DNA from: Patulibacter sp052039575
GTDB lineage: Bacteria > Actinomycetota > Thermoleophilia > Solirubrobacterales > Solirubrobacteraceae
Length of the DNA: 16,285 bases
Reading direction: 5' to 3'
Assembly: GCA_052039575.1 (NCBI GenBank)
Contig: JBQGEK010000196.1
Span: forward strand, 1-16,285
Shown: piece after piece, positions 15,492 through 16,285 of the stretch
Position numbering within the stretch: position 1 is the first letter of the stretch
Layout: each line of letters begins with the position of its first letter
Made by a program: the position numbers and the translations under genes
Notes under the pieces: model-generated
The model's database searches: none
Told to the model about the DNA's origin: nothing
Seen by the model: the letters and a program-made list of their open reading frames with translations, nothing else

Positions 15492-15511
15492 CACCGTTGA
15501 TCATCGCGGGT

Positions 15512-15559
15512 CCGGGCGCGTCGCGACGTGCGCCCGGCCCACCGGCCCCGAACGGGGCC
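15512..15559 (-). terminator. Tandem GC-rich hairpins between murA and hisZ
   Basis: Right after the murA stop are two inverted repeats. The first is GGCCCCG-aa-CGGGGCC on the plus strand (15544-15559), a 7-bp arm pair that would fold as a 6-bp stem with a 4-base loop. The second is CCGGGCGC (15512-15519) with GCGCCCGG (15530-15537), an 8-bp stem whose loop itself contains the palindrome CGTCGCGACG. No U-run follows. They may end murA transcription or shape the hisZ leader. If they terminate, the his promoter must lie in the 20 or so bases beyond or inside murA, and none is obvious. Confidence 0.5.
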
Positions 15560-16285
15560 CTAGCCGACGTCGACGGGCGTCTCCTCGGGGACCCGTTCGA
15601 TCTGGGCGCCGAGTCCGCGGAGACGGGTGTCGATCGCCTCGTAGCCGCGATCGATCTGATCGATGTTGTGGATGACGCTGCGCCCTTCGGCGCAGAGCGC
15701 GGCGATCAGCAGCGCCATGCCGGCCCTGATGTCGGGAGACGTCATCCGCTCGCCGTGCAGCCGGCACGGCCCGCTGACGATCGCGCGGTGGGGGTCGCAG
15801 AGGGTGATGTCGGCGCCCATCCCGACGAGCTTGTCGGTGAAGACCAGGCGGTTCTCGAACATCCACTCATGGATCAGCACCGACCCCTCGGCCTGCGTGG
15901 CCAGCGCCACGGCAATCGAGGTCAAGTCCGCGGGGAACGCCGGCCACGGCCCGTCCTGGACCTTCATCTTGTGCTCGCCGACGTCGCGTGCAGTCCTCAG
16001 GGCCTGTCCCCCGGGCACCACCACGGTCGACCCGTCGAGCTCCGAGTGTAGGCCGAGGCGCCCGAAGACCAACCGGATCATCCGCAGGTCGTCCGGATCG
16101 ACATCGGTGATCCGGACCTCGCCCCCGGTCACGCCGGCCAGCGCCATGAAGGAGCCGATCTCGATGTGGTCGGGCGAGACGCTGTGCTCGCAGCCGCCGA
16201 GCTTAGCGACGCCGTGGACGGTCAGGACGTTGGAGGAGATGCCCTCGATGGCCGCGCCCATGCGCACGAGCATGCGCGCCAGGTC
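15560..16285 (-). CDS. murA: UDP-N-acetylglucosamine 1-carboxyvinyltransferase, C-terminal part, cut by window edge
   Basis: Transfers enolpyruvate from PEP to UDP-GlcNAc, the first committed step of peptidoglycan synthesis. The frame is open to the right edge and begins DLARMLVRMGAAIEGISSNV, the mid-protein region of MurA, so the visible 241 residues are about the last 55-60% of a protein of some 420. Typical features follow: PDHIEIGSFMALAGVTGG, DGPWPAFPADLTS with the catalytic-region Asp, VLIHEWMFENRLVF, MTSPDIRAGMALLIAAL with the conserved Asp-Ile-Arg, and IDQIDRGYEAIDTRLRGLGA. The start and the N-terminal PEP-binding Cys loop lie outside. It precedes the his operon in the same direction; a metabolic link is not evident. 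Confidence 0.93.
   Translation of the reverse strand, partial: DLARMLVRMGAAIEGISSNVLTVHGVAKLGGCEHSVSPDHIEIGSFMALAGVTGGEVRITDVDPDDLRMIRLVFGRLGLHSELDGSTVVVPGGQALRTARDVGEHKMKVQDGPWPAFPADLTSIAVALATQAEGSVLIHEWMFENRLVFTDKLVGMGADITLCDPHRAIVSGPCRLHGERMTSPDIRAGMALLIAALCAEGRSVIHNIDQIDRGYEAIDTRLRGLGAQIERVPEETPVDVG

Overview
The window is a dense, high-GC stretch (about 70% G+C by eye) of core bacterial housekeeping genes. There are frequent GTG starts, one probable TTG start in lspA and another in hisD, and many 4-base stop/start overlaps. Nineteen genes are visible, eighteen of them on the minus strand. The combination of GC content, SepF, short-form HisG with HisZ, and protein style suggests Actinomycetota, most likely class Thermoleophilia (Solirubrobacterales-like). 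That placement is inference from general family knowledge, not from a search. I see no mobile elements, CRISPR arrays, tRNA or rRNA genes, and no gene-free stretch over 300 bases.

Layout on the minus strand, read right to left. (1) The 3' half of a murA gene runs off the right edge. (2) After two GC-rich hairpins comes a tightly coupled histidine operon, hisZ-hisG-hisD-hisB-hisH-hisA-hisF. It covers ATP phosphoribosyltransferase, histidinol dehydrogenase, IGP dehydratase, the HisA isomerase and the HisH/HisF IGP synthase. hisC, hisI, hisE and a histidinol-phosphatase are absent here. hisG carries an in-frame amber codon. (3) The one plus-strand gene encodes a membrane-anchored PQQ-type beta-propeller. 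It is tail-to-tail with hisF, sharing stop-codon bases, and head-to-head with cca. (4) A second co-directional run follows: cca-pgeF-yggS-sepF-proC-yggT-lspA-rluD. It joins tRNA 3'-end synthesis, PLP homeostasis, cell division (SepF), proline synthesis, a YggT membrane protein, lipoprotein signal peptidase and 23S pseudouridylation, and resembles the division-gene neighbourhood found downstream of ftsZ in many Gram-positives. (5) A 198-base intergenic region separates it from rpsB-tsf-pyrH (ribosomal protein S2, EF-Ts, UMP kinase). pyrH runs off the left edge.

Most of the window is ordinary core genome. The clearest anomaly is hisG. Where the family normally reads GITGKDV, the sequence has GITG-TAG-DV in perfect frame, with a Shine-Dalgarno-like AGGA and an ATG just beyond. 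The gene is either split into two polypeptides, inactivated, or miscalled by one base. A second anomaly is the last 90 bases of pyrH at the left edge, where substitutions cluster at conserved positions and low-quality contig-end sequence is the likeliest cause.
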